In this document: piece after piece, positions 1 to 8,157 of the stretch
Position numbering within the stretch: position 1 is the first letter of the stretch
How the letters are laid out: each line of letters begins with the position of its first letter
NCBI RefSeq assembly: GCF_012913485.1
Contig: NZ_CP051774.1
Coordinates: forward strand, 4,464,001 to 4,528,000
From: Luteolibacter luteus
GTDB taxonomy: Bacteria; Verrucomicrobiota; Verrucomicrobiia; Verrucomicrobiales; Akkermansiaceae
Length of the DNA: 64,000 bases
Direction of reading: 5' to 3'
Notes under the pieces: generated by a model
Database searches by the model: none
What the model was told of the DNA's origin: nothing
Seen by the model: the letters and a program-made list of their open reading frames with translations, nothing else
Made by a program: the position numbers and the translations under genes

Positions 1-3000
1 GAAACCTCATCGTCATTGATGGTGAGGGTCAGATTGGCGGACTGGAATTCCGGAGCGCTGGCCTCGATCGTGATCACCTGGGTGCCATCGGAGACCGCAT
101 CGTCAATCGCCGCGATGGGGAAGTTGACGCTCGTCTGTCCTGCCGGGATTGTCACCGTAGCTGGAACGGTCACGGTGTCCGTCTCGCTGGAAACCAGCGT
201 GAAGACCACATCCGCGGTCGGGGCTGTAGCCAGCGCGATGGTGCCGAGGGATGCTGTGGCGCCTGCCGTTTCGAGGAAGGTCGTCGGAGTGGCGCTGAGG
301 CCCATGAACTTCGGATTCGAGGTGTGTTTGCCTACATCCGTGTAGTTGGTCCGGGCGACGAAGTTCCAACCCGTGAGGGTGTAAGGATTCTCCGGGTTCG
401 TATCACCCAGCAGCACCTCGGGATTGCGGCGCATGATCTTGTTGCTGGTGTTGTTGGTGTCGTCACCCCAACGAGCCACGTCGGCGCCGATCTGACCGAT
501 GCTGTCGATCGCGGTGTTGTTCTTGCGGAGAATGATGGTGTCGTCTCCATTCCAAGTGAACAAGGCGTCCTTGGTGGTCTGTTCGGCACCCGGCTTCGAA
601 AACGCCGCCGTATTCTTGCGAACGAGGAAGGTCCCGCCGGGCGCAACCGTGCCGGTAAGAGGCAGGGTGAAGATCTGGTTGGGAGCAGCCAAGCTGTTAG
701 CGTGAATCTGAAGGCGATAGCCCTGCGCGGCGAGATCCACGGGGACGGAACTCGGGTTGAACAACTCGATACCGCGGTCGTTTGCCACATTTCCGAGGAT
801 ATACTCGGAGATGATCAGGTCGCCCGGGGCCATCGGAGAGATGTCGGAGCGCGCGATCATCGAGCTGGTGGTGAGCCACTCCTCCGCGACTTTCGAACCC
901 AGATCGCTGTTGCCGGTGAAGTAGGCGGACTGCCCGTCGTCGACATCGCCAATATTGACCTGACCCTGCGAGGATAGACCGTAGCCGACTTCGGACACGA
1001 TCTCATTGCTGGCGTTGCGCAGGGAGATGACGTCACCCGTGTTCGCCAGCGGCGGCCAGGCGCTGCCGGAACCCTGCACGAAGTAAGTTGCATTCGTGCT
1101 GGGGATTACCACCTGGAGGTCGGCGAAGTTGGTGTCATCCCCAGGAAGCAGGCTATCCTTGGTCAGGCCGCCCACGTAGATAACGATCCGCGTGCCAGCG
1201 GGGATATTATCCCAGACAGCCGCATTCTGGAAGTTCAGCGCGATGCCGGAGCTTTCCCTCAGCGACCAGTTGCGGAGGCTGCACTGGCGCAGGGTCAGGA
1301 TTTCCACCCATTCGGAGAAGCCGCTGACACCGTTGGCCATCGGCCCCTGGCTGAATTCGTTGATAATCGCGTCGCGGGTGATTTCGCTGCCATTGCTCTT
1401 CAGGACGAGACCGCTCTGATAAGAGTAGGCGGCACCCGGAGCGACCAAGGTGCCCGGACGTGCAACGAGGTTGACGATGTTCGTCGCGAAAGGCGCGCCG
1501 GTGTCTTCGCCGTCACCCGGCGTGACCTGGCAACGCCAGAGGTATCCCGCATTGGTGGGAGCTGGGGCAAGCGAGGCTTCGGTGAGGCCGGCGGCGTCAC
1601 TGAAATTCCGTCCGTCCGAGCTCTTCTGCCACTGGTAGGTGAAGATCGGAGTGTCGCCATCCTGGTCGCTGGCCACGATGCCGGAGACATTGAGGGCTGT
1701 ATCCGCATAGGCAGGTGTGCCGCCGATGGATGCTGCCGTGATGACCGGCGGGCTATTCTTCATCAGGATGGCAACCGCTGCCGATTCGGACACGGCCGCT
1801 TCCGGCTCTGCGGTATCCGTGCCGACGGCTACCAGCGCGTGTGGTCCATCAGCCGGGGTGATTTCGAAGGAGTAGGGGGCTTCCGTGTCGGTGCCGATGA
1901 GGGTGCCGTTGTCAAACAGCTCCACCTTGGCGACGGCACCGGGATTGCCGTCGGCGTCGAGGTCGGTGGCAGTGGCTTCCACGGTCACCGTGCTGCCCGG
2001 CGTGAAGACGGTGCCATTGGCCGGTGAAGTGATCTTGACCAGAGGTCCGGGATTCTTCGGCGGAGGATTGGTGCCGTGGACACTGAGTGTCGCTTCGATC
2101 AAGTTGCCTCCGCTCGTGTTGTTGGCACCGGAGCGGTCGGAGACCGTCACGGTCCAGATGCCCTTGGCGCTTTCACCCCAGTTGTGGGTGGTCATGAAAG
2201 TCCACGAATAATTGTCGGCGCTATCGCCGTGGACCGTCGCGAGCCGGCTGGTCACGCCGCTCGGAGAAGTCAGGTTGATCTCCAGGTTTCCGCGGGCGCT
2301 ATGGTTGATCCCGACGGACAAGGTGACGTGTTCAACGCGGACATTCGAAGAACTGAAGTCGAAGGTCTTCACCAGACCGTTCGGGGTGTTCTCAGGAATC
2401 TGGCCGCTACCCGTGCTACGGGATTCGTGAACGAGTGCGCCGAGGTTCTCCCAATTCTCTGCCAAGGCGACCGCAGCGGCCGCGTCGACAAGGCCGGCAC
2501 CATAGGCGTGGTGGAAATGGAATCCCGCCGAGTTCGTGCTCCAGCCAGCGTCGTTCGGGTTGATCTTCTTGGCCGTGGTGGCGAGGATTTCCTGGACGTC
2601 GCGGTACCCGAGGTTCGGGTTCTTGCTCAACATCAGGGCCACGATGCCCGATGTGGTCGGCGTGGCTGACGAGGTTCCGCCGAAGGAGTCCGTATAGTCC
2701 CCGGTGCTATAGCCGACCGCGCCGGTGCGGTCGGTGGTGGTCTTGCCGAGAGCCGGGGTGGCACCATTCGAAGGTGCCGTCACCAGCAGGTTTGCTCCGA
2801 ACTCGCTGTAGTAGGAGCGGCGCATCATGCTGTCCATGGCACCCACACCGATGGAGTAGATGCTATTGGCGAAGCCGTCGTAGTTGGAGTTGTCGCCGTA
2901 GTCGTTGCCGTTGCCGCCTGCCCAGAGGAAGACGGTGCCCTTGCCGTCGCGACCGGTGGTGACGCTGGCTTCCAGTGCTTCCTGCTCGTAGGCGGTAGGG

Positions 3001-4232
3001 CCCATCTTCAGCAGCATCCAGTCGGTGGGACCCCAGCTGTTCGACTTGATATGGACATTGCCCATCTCGTAGGCGATCGCATCACCGATGTCGGCATCTT
3101 CGATCGGTCCGGAGATCAGACGGTAGCCAACGAGGGTGGCTTCGGGCGCGGAGCCGGAAACCCCGATGCCGTTGTTGCCGCGGGCACCAACGTCACCGGC
3201 ACAGGCAGTGCCGTGGTCGTCGTTGTTGCCGGGGCTCGGGTCGGCATCGTTGCCGTTGAAGTCGTAATCGATCGCGGTGTTGATGTTTCCGGCGAAGTCA
3301 GGGTGGTTGGTCTGCAGGCCATCATCCACGATGCCCACCACCACGCCTGCACCACGGGTGCCGGCGTTGGGGTAGTTCCAGACACTCTCGACATTGATGT
3401 CGGTCCCTTGGACGACATTTCCGTTGTTATTGTATTTGAGATGCCACTGCTGGCTGATCAAGGGATCGTTCGGCATAGCCCGCTTGCCCATCTGCATGGC
3501 GAGCTGGACTTCGGCGCTGACGAGCTCCTTGTTTTCCCTGATGGTGTCGATTTGGGCGAGAGCTGCCAGCGGAGACTTGGCGCTCATCACCACGAACTTC
3601 TTCGTCCATGCGGGCAGGGTCTTCAGGGAAAGTCCCAGCGATCCCACCAAGGACTCGCGGTCGGTTCCTTCCGGTACCTGCACCATCACATTTTTGCTCA
3701 CCAGGCGGCGGTAGGCAGCATTGCCTTCCTCACCCTCGGGATACACGACCGGGAGCACCCGGCCTTCATCTTCAAATTCGGCGATGCGGGACTCGTAGGT
3801 GTCCGGCGTGGCGGCCGGTTCCAGACGGTGGACGTGCTCCTGGCCATCGGCATCGAGCACGGAAACTTCCTTCAGGGAGAGCTTCCAGTTCTGCACGTCA
3901 CCTCCATGGTTGATGCGGAAGCTGCGGTCGAATAGCGCAGCGACGCCTCCGGGGATGGCGTCTGCCTGATGTTCCTTCTTGGCGATTTCTGCAGAGGCAT
4001 CGCGGTCTGCCACCTTGGTGGCAGCGGTTGTCCCGGATGACGGAGTGGTTTCCGGGGCGACTCCGGATGCTTCCTGAGCGTTGGCGGGAGCAGCCTCGCT
4101 GGAAGGGGAGTAGGATTTCGGGCGGGAGGCGGAGGAGAAGCCGGGGATTTCTTCACGGACCACGACGGCAGTAAGCGCGGCGGTGGCGAGGAGACCGGGC
4201 ACAATCCACCTATGGGAGCGGTTGGGTTGCAT
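1..4232 (-). CDS. Multidomain secreted S8 (kexin/furin-type) serine protease, 3' end outside window
   Basis: Open from ATG at 4232 to the left edge, at least 1410 residues. A hydrophobic N-terminal segment (residues about 9-22) and a long propeptide-like region precede a subtilisin-type domain. The catalytic triad is visible: Asp303 in IVDDGLQTNHPDF (the furin-like DDG form), His340 in DDHGTACAG and Ser521 in GGTSSATP. A proprotein-convertase P domain follows (about 610-715), then an Ig-like domain starting at ITSPANGTVF (about 722-815), a second Ig-like segment, two lamin-tail-like regions (about 950-1090 and 1135-1260) and a Calx-beta domain ending in LTINDDE at the window edge. Family knowledge: such proteins are secreted endoproteases whose C-terminal beta domains mediate adhesion or anchoring. 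The substrate is unknown. The gene stands alone in this strand block. Confidence 0.9.
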   Translation of the reverse strand, partial: MQPNRSHRWIVPGLLATAALTAVVVREEIPGFSSASRPKSYSPSSEAAPANAQEASGVAPETTPSSGTTAATKVADRDASAEIAKKEHQADAIPGGVAALFDRSFRINHGGDVQNWKLSLKEVSVLDADGQEHVHRLEPAATPDTYESRIAEFEDEGRVLPVVYPEGEEGNAAYRRLVSKNVMVQVPEGTDRESLVGSLGLSLKTLPAWTKKFVVMSAKSPLAALAQIDTIRENKELVSAEVQLAMQMGKRAMPNDPLISQQWHLKYNNNGNVVQGTDINVESVWNYPNAGTRGAGVVVGIVDDGLQTNHPDFAGNINTAIDYDFNGNDADPSPGNNDDHGTACAGDVGARGNNGIGVSGSAPEATLVGYRLISGPIEDADIGDAIAYEMGNVHIKSNSWGPTDWMLLKMGPTAYEQEALEASVTTGRDGKGTVFLWAGGNGNDYGDNSNYDGFANSIYSIGVGAMDSMMRRSYYSEFGANLLVTAPSNGATPALGKTTTDRTGAVGYSTGDYTDSFGGTSSATPTTSGIVALMLSKNPNLGYRDVQEILATTAKKINPNDAGWSTNSAGFHFHHAYGAGLVDAAAAVALAENWENLGALVHESRSTGSGQIPENTPNGLVKTFDFSSSNVRVEHVTLSVGINHSARGNLEINLTSPSGVTSRLATVHGDSADNYSWTFMTTHNWGESAKGIWTVTVSDRSGANNTSGGNLIEATLSVHGTNPPPKNPGPLVKITSPANGTVFTPGSTVTVEATATDLDADGNPGAVAKVELFDNGTLIGTDTEAPYSFEITPADGPHALVAVGTDTAEPEAAVSESAAVAILMKNSPPVITAASIGGTPAYADTALNVSGIVASDQDGDTPIFTYQWQKSSDGRNFSDAAGLTEASLAPAPTNAGYLWRCQVTPGDGEDTGAPFATNIVNLVARPGTLVAPGAAYSYQSGLVLKSNGSEITRDAIINEFSQGPMANGVSGFSEWVEILTLRQCSLRNWSLRESSGIALNFQNAAVWDNIPAGTRIVIYVGGLTKDSLLPGDDTNFADLQVVIPSTNATYFVQGSGSAWPPLANTGDVISLRNASNEIVSEVGYGLSSQGQVNIGDVDDGQSAYFTGNSDLGSKVAEEWLTTSSMIARSDISPMAPGDLIISEYILGNVANDRGIELFNPSSVPVDLAAQGYRLQIHANSLAAPNQIFTLPLTGTVAPGGTFLVRKNTAAFSKPGAEQTTKDALFTWNGDDTIILRKNNTAIDSIGQIGADVARWGDDTNNTSNKIMRRNPEVLLGDTNPENPYTLTGWNFVARTNYTDVGKHTSNPKFMGLSATPTTFLETAGATASLGTIALATAPTADVVFTLVSSETDTVTVPATVTIPAGQTSVNFPIAAIDDAVSDGTQVITIEASAPEFQSANLTLTINDDEV

Positions 4233-4516
4233 GGGTAGTGGTATGCAGGTTGGTAGGACGCTGCATGACTTAATTGTTCAACTGTGGCGATTAAAAAACT
4301 TCGGCAGAATTACAACGACACCGGCCGCTCCACAGTGTGTGAAAAATTAGTGAATTAGGCAGTCGCATCCCCCTCGGAATAGGAGTTTTTCCGAGGCGCT
4401 TGATGCCTTTTGGAAATCTCCCGAACGCCCAACTTAAGGTAAACCCTCACATTGTGATTACAGGATAAAACTTATCCTGCAAATTGCACCTGAGGGTATG
4501 AGGAAAATGAAAGGGG
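4233..4516. other. Intergenic region with two inverted repeats
   Basis: No gene. This A+T-rich gap lies between the S8 protease start and the stop of the HIT gene, both on the minus strand. It holds a stem CCTCGGAA/TTCCGAGG at about 4353-4377 and a nested structure at about 4444-4496: outer arms CCCTCA/TGAGGG around an inner palindrome CAGGATAA-aac-TTATCCTG. These could be a terminator for the HIT gene, a protease operator, or both; the sequence alone does not decide. Confidence 0.5.
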
Positions 4517-4861
4517 CTAGCCTGGCGGCCACTTCATCTGGCGACCCGCCAGAATATGAATGTGCAGGTGCGGCACCGCTTCCCCGCCATCCGGTCCGTT
4601 ATTTACCACGATCCGGAAACCTTTTTCCGCGAGGCCTTGTTCCTTGGCGACTTTCCGTGCGGTGAGGAAAAGATGTCCGATCAGTTCCTGATCCTCATCG
4701 CCAGCTTCGGCGATCCGGGGGATCGGCTTGCGCGGCACCACCAGGAGATGTACCGGGGCCTGGGGAGCGATGTCGCGGAAGGCCACGCAAAGCTCATCCT
4801 CATACACGACATCGGCCGGGATCTCGCGATCGCAGATCTTTTCAAAGAGGGTTTTGGACAT
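4517..4861 (-). CDS. HIT family nucleotide hydrolase (HinT-like)
   Basis: 114 residues, the usual length of a bacterial HinT-type purine nucleoside phosphoramidase. The start MSKTLFEKICDREIPADVVYED is typical, with the family's FRDIAPQAPVHLLVVPRK strand and the signature histidine triad HLHIHIL near the C-terminus (residues about 98-104). Members hydrolyse AMP-N or AMP-lysine type phosphoramidates in the cytoplasm. The ATG at 4861 gives the canonical N-terminus. It lies downstream of nrdR and an unknown gene on the same strand, with a gap of about 130 bp. The physiological substrate cannot be inferred. Confidence 0.95.
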   Translation of the reverse strand: MSKTLFEKICDREIPADVVYEDELCVAFRDIAPQAPVHLLVVPRKPIPRIAEAGDEDQELIGHLFLTARKVAKEQGLAEKGFRIVVNNGPDGGEAVPHLHIHILAGRQMKWPPG

Positions 4862-4990
4862 CTGGGGAAAGGGAAAGGCAAACGCTGAACACGGAGAAGC
4901 CGGGATTCAACGCTGAAGGTTGAATACGGTCCATGCGTGCTTCATCCGGCGATCGAGGGCATCGTTTTTGGCTGCAGGCGCGCGCGGAGA

Positions 4991-5563
4991 TCACCTCTCG
5001 CTATCCATGCGGAAGCGCAGCGGTCGCCGGAAGGGATGACGGTCGCGATCCAGATCGCAGAGGAAGGTTCGGATGTCAGCCAGCAGGGCATCGCAACGGC
5101 TGTCCCATTTCTCGACCGAGCACAGGAGCATAGCAGCTTCCTTCAGCCCTCCGAAGCGGATCTCTTCCGCGCCCGCGGATTGCAGGTCGGCGAGTTCCTC
5201 CCGGAGCAGCCCGAAGAAGGCGAGTTCATAGCCGGTGCCCGCTTGCTTCGCGAGGCGAACGAGCGAGATCGATACCGGTGGCGCCAGCGGCTCCAGTTTC
5301 TCGGCGATGCTCTCGCAGCCGATGCGCACCAGCATGTGGCGCATGCGGTCAAAGAGCTCCGTCAGCGTTAGCAGGTTTAGCGGACACTTCGTCTCGAGGT
5401 ATTTCTCGATGCCCATTCGGATGTCATCGACGAAAGGGAAGTCTTCCCTTTCCGCGGCCAAGGCGGCGCGGCGCAGTGCCGTTGCCAGCCACAGCGTATC
5501 GTATTGGATCACTTGATGGCGTCCGACCTGGATGGCGGGACGTGAGCCGATAAGAGAGATCAC
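4991..5563 (-). CDS. Hypothetical helical protein downstream of nrdR
   Basis: 190 residues, not recognised. It is predicted cytoplasmic: no signal peptide or membrane segment. It is mostly helical, with a charged C-terminus (DRDRHPFRRPLRFRMDSER). A central stretch (about 45-90) with MGIEKYLETKCPLN followed by an IAEKL helix looks like a conserved core. It sits 71 bp after nrdR on the same strand, so co-transcription is likely. Codon usage is like its neighbours. No catalytic motif is visible, so no function is assigned. Confidence 0.75.
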   Translation of the reverse strand: MISLIGSRPAIQVGRHQVIQYDTLWLATALRRAALAAEREDFPFVDDIRMGIEKYLETKCPLNLLTLTELFDRMRHMLVRIGCESIAEKLEPLAPPVSISLVRLAKQAGTGYELAFFGLLREELADLQSAGAEEIRFGGLKEAAMLLCSVEKWDSRCDALLADIRTFLCDLDRDRHPFRRPLRFRMDSER

Positions 5564-5634
5564 GAGGGATAGGAATCAGGGTGGGTCGGGTGTTGCACGG
5601 GGTTGGGGTTGAACAGCACTGGCAAGGGAAAGCT

Positions 5635-6126
5635 TTAGTCTTTGAAAAGGCGGCGTTGCATGGGGTCGCGGGAGGGGCGGCGTTCCAAGGCTTGAATCTC
5701 ACGGATGAATTCACCCACGTCTTCGAACTGGCGATAGACCGAGACGTAGCGGACGTAGGCGACAGGATCGATCTGATGGAGCTTGTCCATCACCTTGGCG
5801 CCAATGACGGAGGAAGGGACTTCCGACAGATGATCCTGATGGAGTTCGGTCAGGATTTCTTCCACCGCGCGGTCGAGGCGGTCCATCGAGACGGGCCGCT
5901 TTTCGCAGGCCTTGATCATGCCGCTGATGATCTTCTCGCGGTGGATGGCTTCGCGGGTGCCATCGCGCTTCACCACCCGCAGCTCGGTGCGCTCGATCTG
6001 TTCGTAGGTGGTGTAGCGGTACGTGCAGCCCAAGCATTCGCGGCGGCGGCGGATCGTGGTGCCATCCTTCGACATCCGGGAGTCGAGCACCTTGTCCTTG
6101 AATGAGCCGCATTGAACACACCGCAT
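5635..6126 (-). CDS. nrdR: Transcriptional repressor NrdR
   Basis: 163 residues from ATG 6126; the open frame extends 12 codons further upstream, but MRCVQCGS is the invariant N-terminus of the family. A zinc ribbon is formed by Cys3, Cys6, Cys31 and Cys34, followed by RYTTYEQIE and an ATP-cone domain (about 49-139, VVKRDGTREAIHREKI). NrdR senses ATP/dATP and represses ribonucleotide reductase genes by binding paired NrdR boxes. No ribonucleotide reductase gene lies in the window, so it acts in trans. The C-terminal tail ERRPSRDPMQRRLFKD is slightly longer than usual. Confidence 0.97.
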   Translation of the reverse strand: MRCVQCGSFKDKVLDSRMSKDGTTIRRRRECLGCTYRYTTYEQIERTELRVVKRDGTREAIHREKIISGMIKACEKRPVSMDRLDRAVEEILTELHQDHLSEVPSSVIGAKVMDKLHQIDPVAYVRYVSVYRQFEDVGEFIREIQALERRPSRDPMQRRLFKD

Positions 6127-6367
6127 GTTGAAAAAACGATGGCGAAGGGTAGGGCACCACAAGTGGTAGCGTCAATTTGAAAACTACGCTAGATTTAGTG
6201 GATGGGTCCGAATGGTCCGGCCATCTGAAGGGATAATTTTAAGATTCGCTGGCAACTCCGGAACGAGCTTCGGCGTTGAGGAAAAAAGTCCGGATTTGGG
6301 GATGGGGGTGGCTTGACGGGGGCGTGATTTCTTGGGTTGGTAAACGGGATTTTTTCTCTCCCGCTCC

Positions 6368-7012
6368 ATGAAAGCCCTACTGGTGGTATCCCTTTCCGCG
6401 GCCTTGCTGATGGTTTCCGTGCTTCTTTCGCCCGCTTCATCGAAAGAGGAGTCCGACCGCTTTAGTCGTCGCCGTTTGAATGATGGGATTGCGGTGGACG
6501 CTCCCGATGCATGGAGGTGGATTCGCGATGGCATCCACATCGACAACGTGAAGCGCCTGATGGGTGAGCCGAAGAACGTGGAGCCTAGGCTTTCCCAAGA
6601 CCGGAACAGCCTGCAGACCATTACCTATGAGAGCGACGTGAAGGGCGCGGAGCACTGGCTGAGCTTCTACAACGATGGCCTTTTATGTTCATGCTCTTGG
6701 TATCAAGGGATCCCGGCCGCATCCGGAGTGGCTGCACCTGTGCCTGCGATCGAGGACGGGCTTGTGGTGAATGGACCGAGGATCGTTCCGATCAAGTGGA
6801 AGGGTGAGGCGGAGCGTGGCTTTCAAGTGGAAGTGGAGATCCAGCATCCCGATGGCAAGTGGGCATCCTCCCGGACTTACTTCACCTCGAATCACGCAGT
6901 CGCGCATTTGCATACTGGGGACAATCCCGGTAGATGGCGGGTGCGCGCGCTGGCGGCCGAGGGTGCGGGCGTCTGGTCTCCGCAGGTCGGCTTCGTTTGC
7001 GGGCGGGAATGA
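6368..7012 (+). CDS. Exported protein with BamE/SmpA-like and fibronectin-III-like segments
   Basis: 214 residues with an N-terminal signal peptide (MKALLVVSLSAALLMVSVLL, cleavage near ASS). Residues about 55-95 (HIDNVKRLMGEPKNVE, then TITYESD) resemble the short 'x-x-V-x-x-L-x-G-x-P' motif of BamE/SmpA-like outer-membrane proteins. The C-terminal half ends in GRWRVRALAAEGAGVWSP, the closing strand pattern of a fibronectin type III module. Both assignments are pattern-based and weak. No lipobox is present. It is monocistronic, convergent with the next gene, and its role is unknown. Confidence 0.75.
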   Translation: MKALLVVSLSAALLMVSVLLSPASSKEESDRFSRRRLNDGIAVDAPDAWRWIRDGIHIDNVKRLMGEPKNVEPRLSQDRNSLQTITYESDVKGAEHWLSFYNDGLLCSCSWYQGIPAASGVAAPVPAIEDGLVVNGPRIVPIKWKGEAERGFQVEVEIQHPDGKWASSRTYFTSNHAVAHLHTGDNPGRWRVRALAAEGAGVWSPQVGFVCGRE

Positions 7013-7017
7013 GAATG

Positions 7018-7049
7018 AAAAAGCTCTCCCCGCGGTGAGCAGGGAGAGC
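7018..7049 (-). terminator. Rho-independent terminator
   Basis: The stem GCTCTCCC/GGGAGAGC (loop 11 nt) is followed on the minus strand by TTTTT. It lies 40 bp past the stop of the secreted protein gene that ends at 7090. Confidence 0.85.
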
Positions 7050-7089
7050 CGTGTGTCATGCCGTGATGCGGCGTGGCATGAAGCGGTGA

Positions 7090-7866
7090 TCAGGGCACGT
7101 GGGTCGGCAGGGCGTTGGTGCCGGTGTAGACGTCCGTGCTCTGTTGCAGGCCGAGGCCGTGGATCTGGGCATGCTGCACCCCGGTGAAGGTGACGGTGAA
7201 GCCGGAGACCGTACCCGGGACCAGATCCAGATCGAACTGATAGGCGCGGGAGTTGATGTAGAGGTCTTCCCACACGCCATTCATCAGAACCTGGCCGTTG
7301 TAGACCTTCGCATAGCGGGACCCATAGGAAGCATTGACGGTATAGGTGCCAGAGGAAGAAGTCACCGTCAGCACCGGAGCCGTGCGGTTGTAGAGGTCGT
7401 AGGTCCACGCCTCGCCGATATCGAGGTGGAAGACCACGGTCTTGGTGCCGGACAGGAAGCCGGTACTGCTGGCCTCCACTTCAAGCGTGCCGCCATTCGT
7501 ATTCGGGAGGTTCAAGACGCCGCCGAAGTAGATCGAAGCGCTGGCAGGGTAAGGTCCGCCGGCGAGGCCGTTGGAAACTTTTCCGAGGCCATTGGCACCG
7601 GCGTCCGGCCCCACCTGTGACCCGAGGGCGCCCACCCATGCGGCAGTGCCGGGGAAGCTGCCATTGCCCGGATAGACCGAGGAACTAAGCTGCTCCCAGC
7701 CTTCCGACATGGTGCTGCCGGTGAGTGTCACCGGAGTGTAGATGCTCCCCGGCTGGTTCCCGGCGGTCACCGGATCCTTGTCGGCAAGGTACTCGGCCTG
7801 CACGGAGCCGGCGATGAGGGTGGAGAGGAGTGCGATTTTCAGTAGTGGTAGTGTGGTTGTCTTCAT
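7090..7866 (-). CDS. Secreted protein A of the heme-type TonB receptor locus
   Basis: 258 residues with a clear signal peptide (MKTTTLPLLKIALLSTLIAGSVQA). The mature protein is a Gly/Thr/Ser-rich beta-type sequence. It shares an unrecognised domain with the N-terminal 290 residues of the PATR protein at 8158: NGLAGGPYPASASIYFGG matches NGTGGGPYPANSSMYFGG, KTVVFHLDIGEA matches KTVTFQFSIGEA, and EDLYIN...FTGVQHAQIHGL matches EDIYIN...WTGVQHAQLWSL. It has no calcium-type tail, membrane anchor or lipobox, so it is probably released to the periplasm or medium. It is divergently transcribed from the 8158-16078 block. Function unknown; substrate capture for the nearby receptor is an inference. Confidence 0.9.
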   Translation of the reverse strand: MKTTTLPLLKIALLSTLIAGSVQAEYLADKDPVTAGNQPGSIYTPVTLTGSTMSEGWEQLSSSVYPGNGSFPGTAAWVGALGSQVGPDAGANGLGKVSNGLAGGPYPASASIYFGGVLNLPNTNGGTLEVEASSTGFLSGTKTVVFHLDIGEAWTYDLYNRTAPVLTVTSSSGTYTVNASYGSRYAKVYNGQVLMNGVWEDLYINSRAYQFDLDLVPGTVSGFTVTFTGVQHAQIHGLGLQQSTDVYTGTNALPTHVP

Positions 7867-8157
7867 GACTCCGCCACCGTGGTGGGGATCGGGGTATTCC
7901 GCTCACCGGTGTTTGCGAATGATTGGCGGTAGATCGGCGGAAGTTGCCTCGGCAGTCAACCGGTCGCCAATGCATGGCAATCTAACATGAACTGGAGAGT
8001 TATAGGTGAGACGGTGTTTCCCCGGGGTGTTCGCAAGTAACCGCGCATCGGCGGCAAGCAATCGCCAGCGAAATGCAAGAGCTCGTCAGTGAATGGCAAG
8101 GGGCCGCGAGCGCGGCGTGGAGAAGTGGCCCAGCCTGTGGACCACGAGCCCTCCGAT
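7867..8157. promoter_or_regulatory. Divergent intergenic/promoter region
   Basis: 291 bp between two divergent, related secreted-protein genes, so promoters for both must lie here. It contains a near-palindrome GCCAATGCATGGC at about 7964-7976 and the short sequence GGAGAGTTATA near 7993, similar to the 12-bp palindrome upstream of 55558. No convincing -35/-10 pair could be fixed by eye. Confidence 0.4.
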
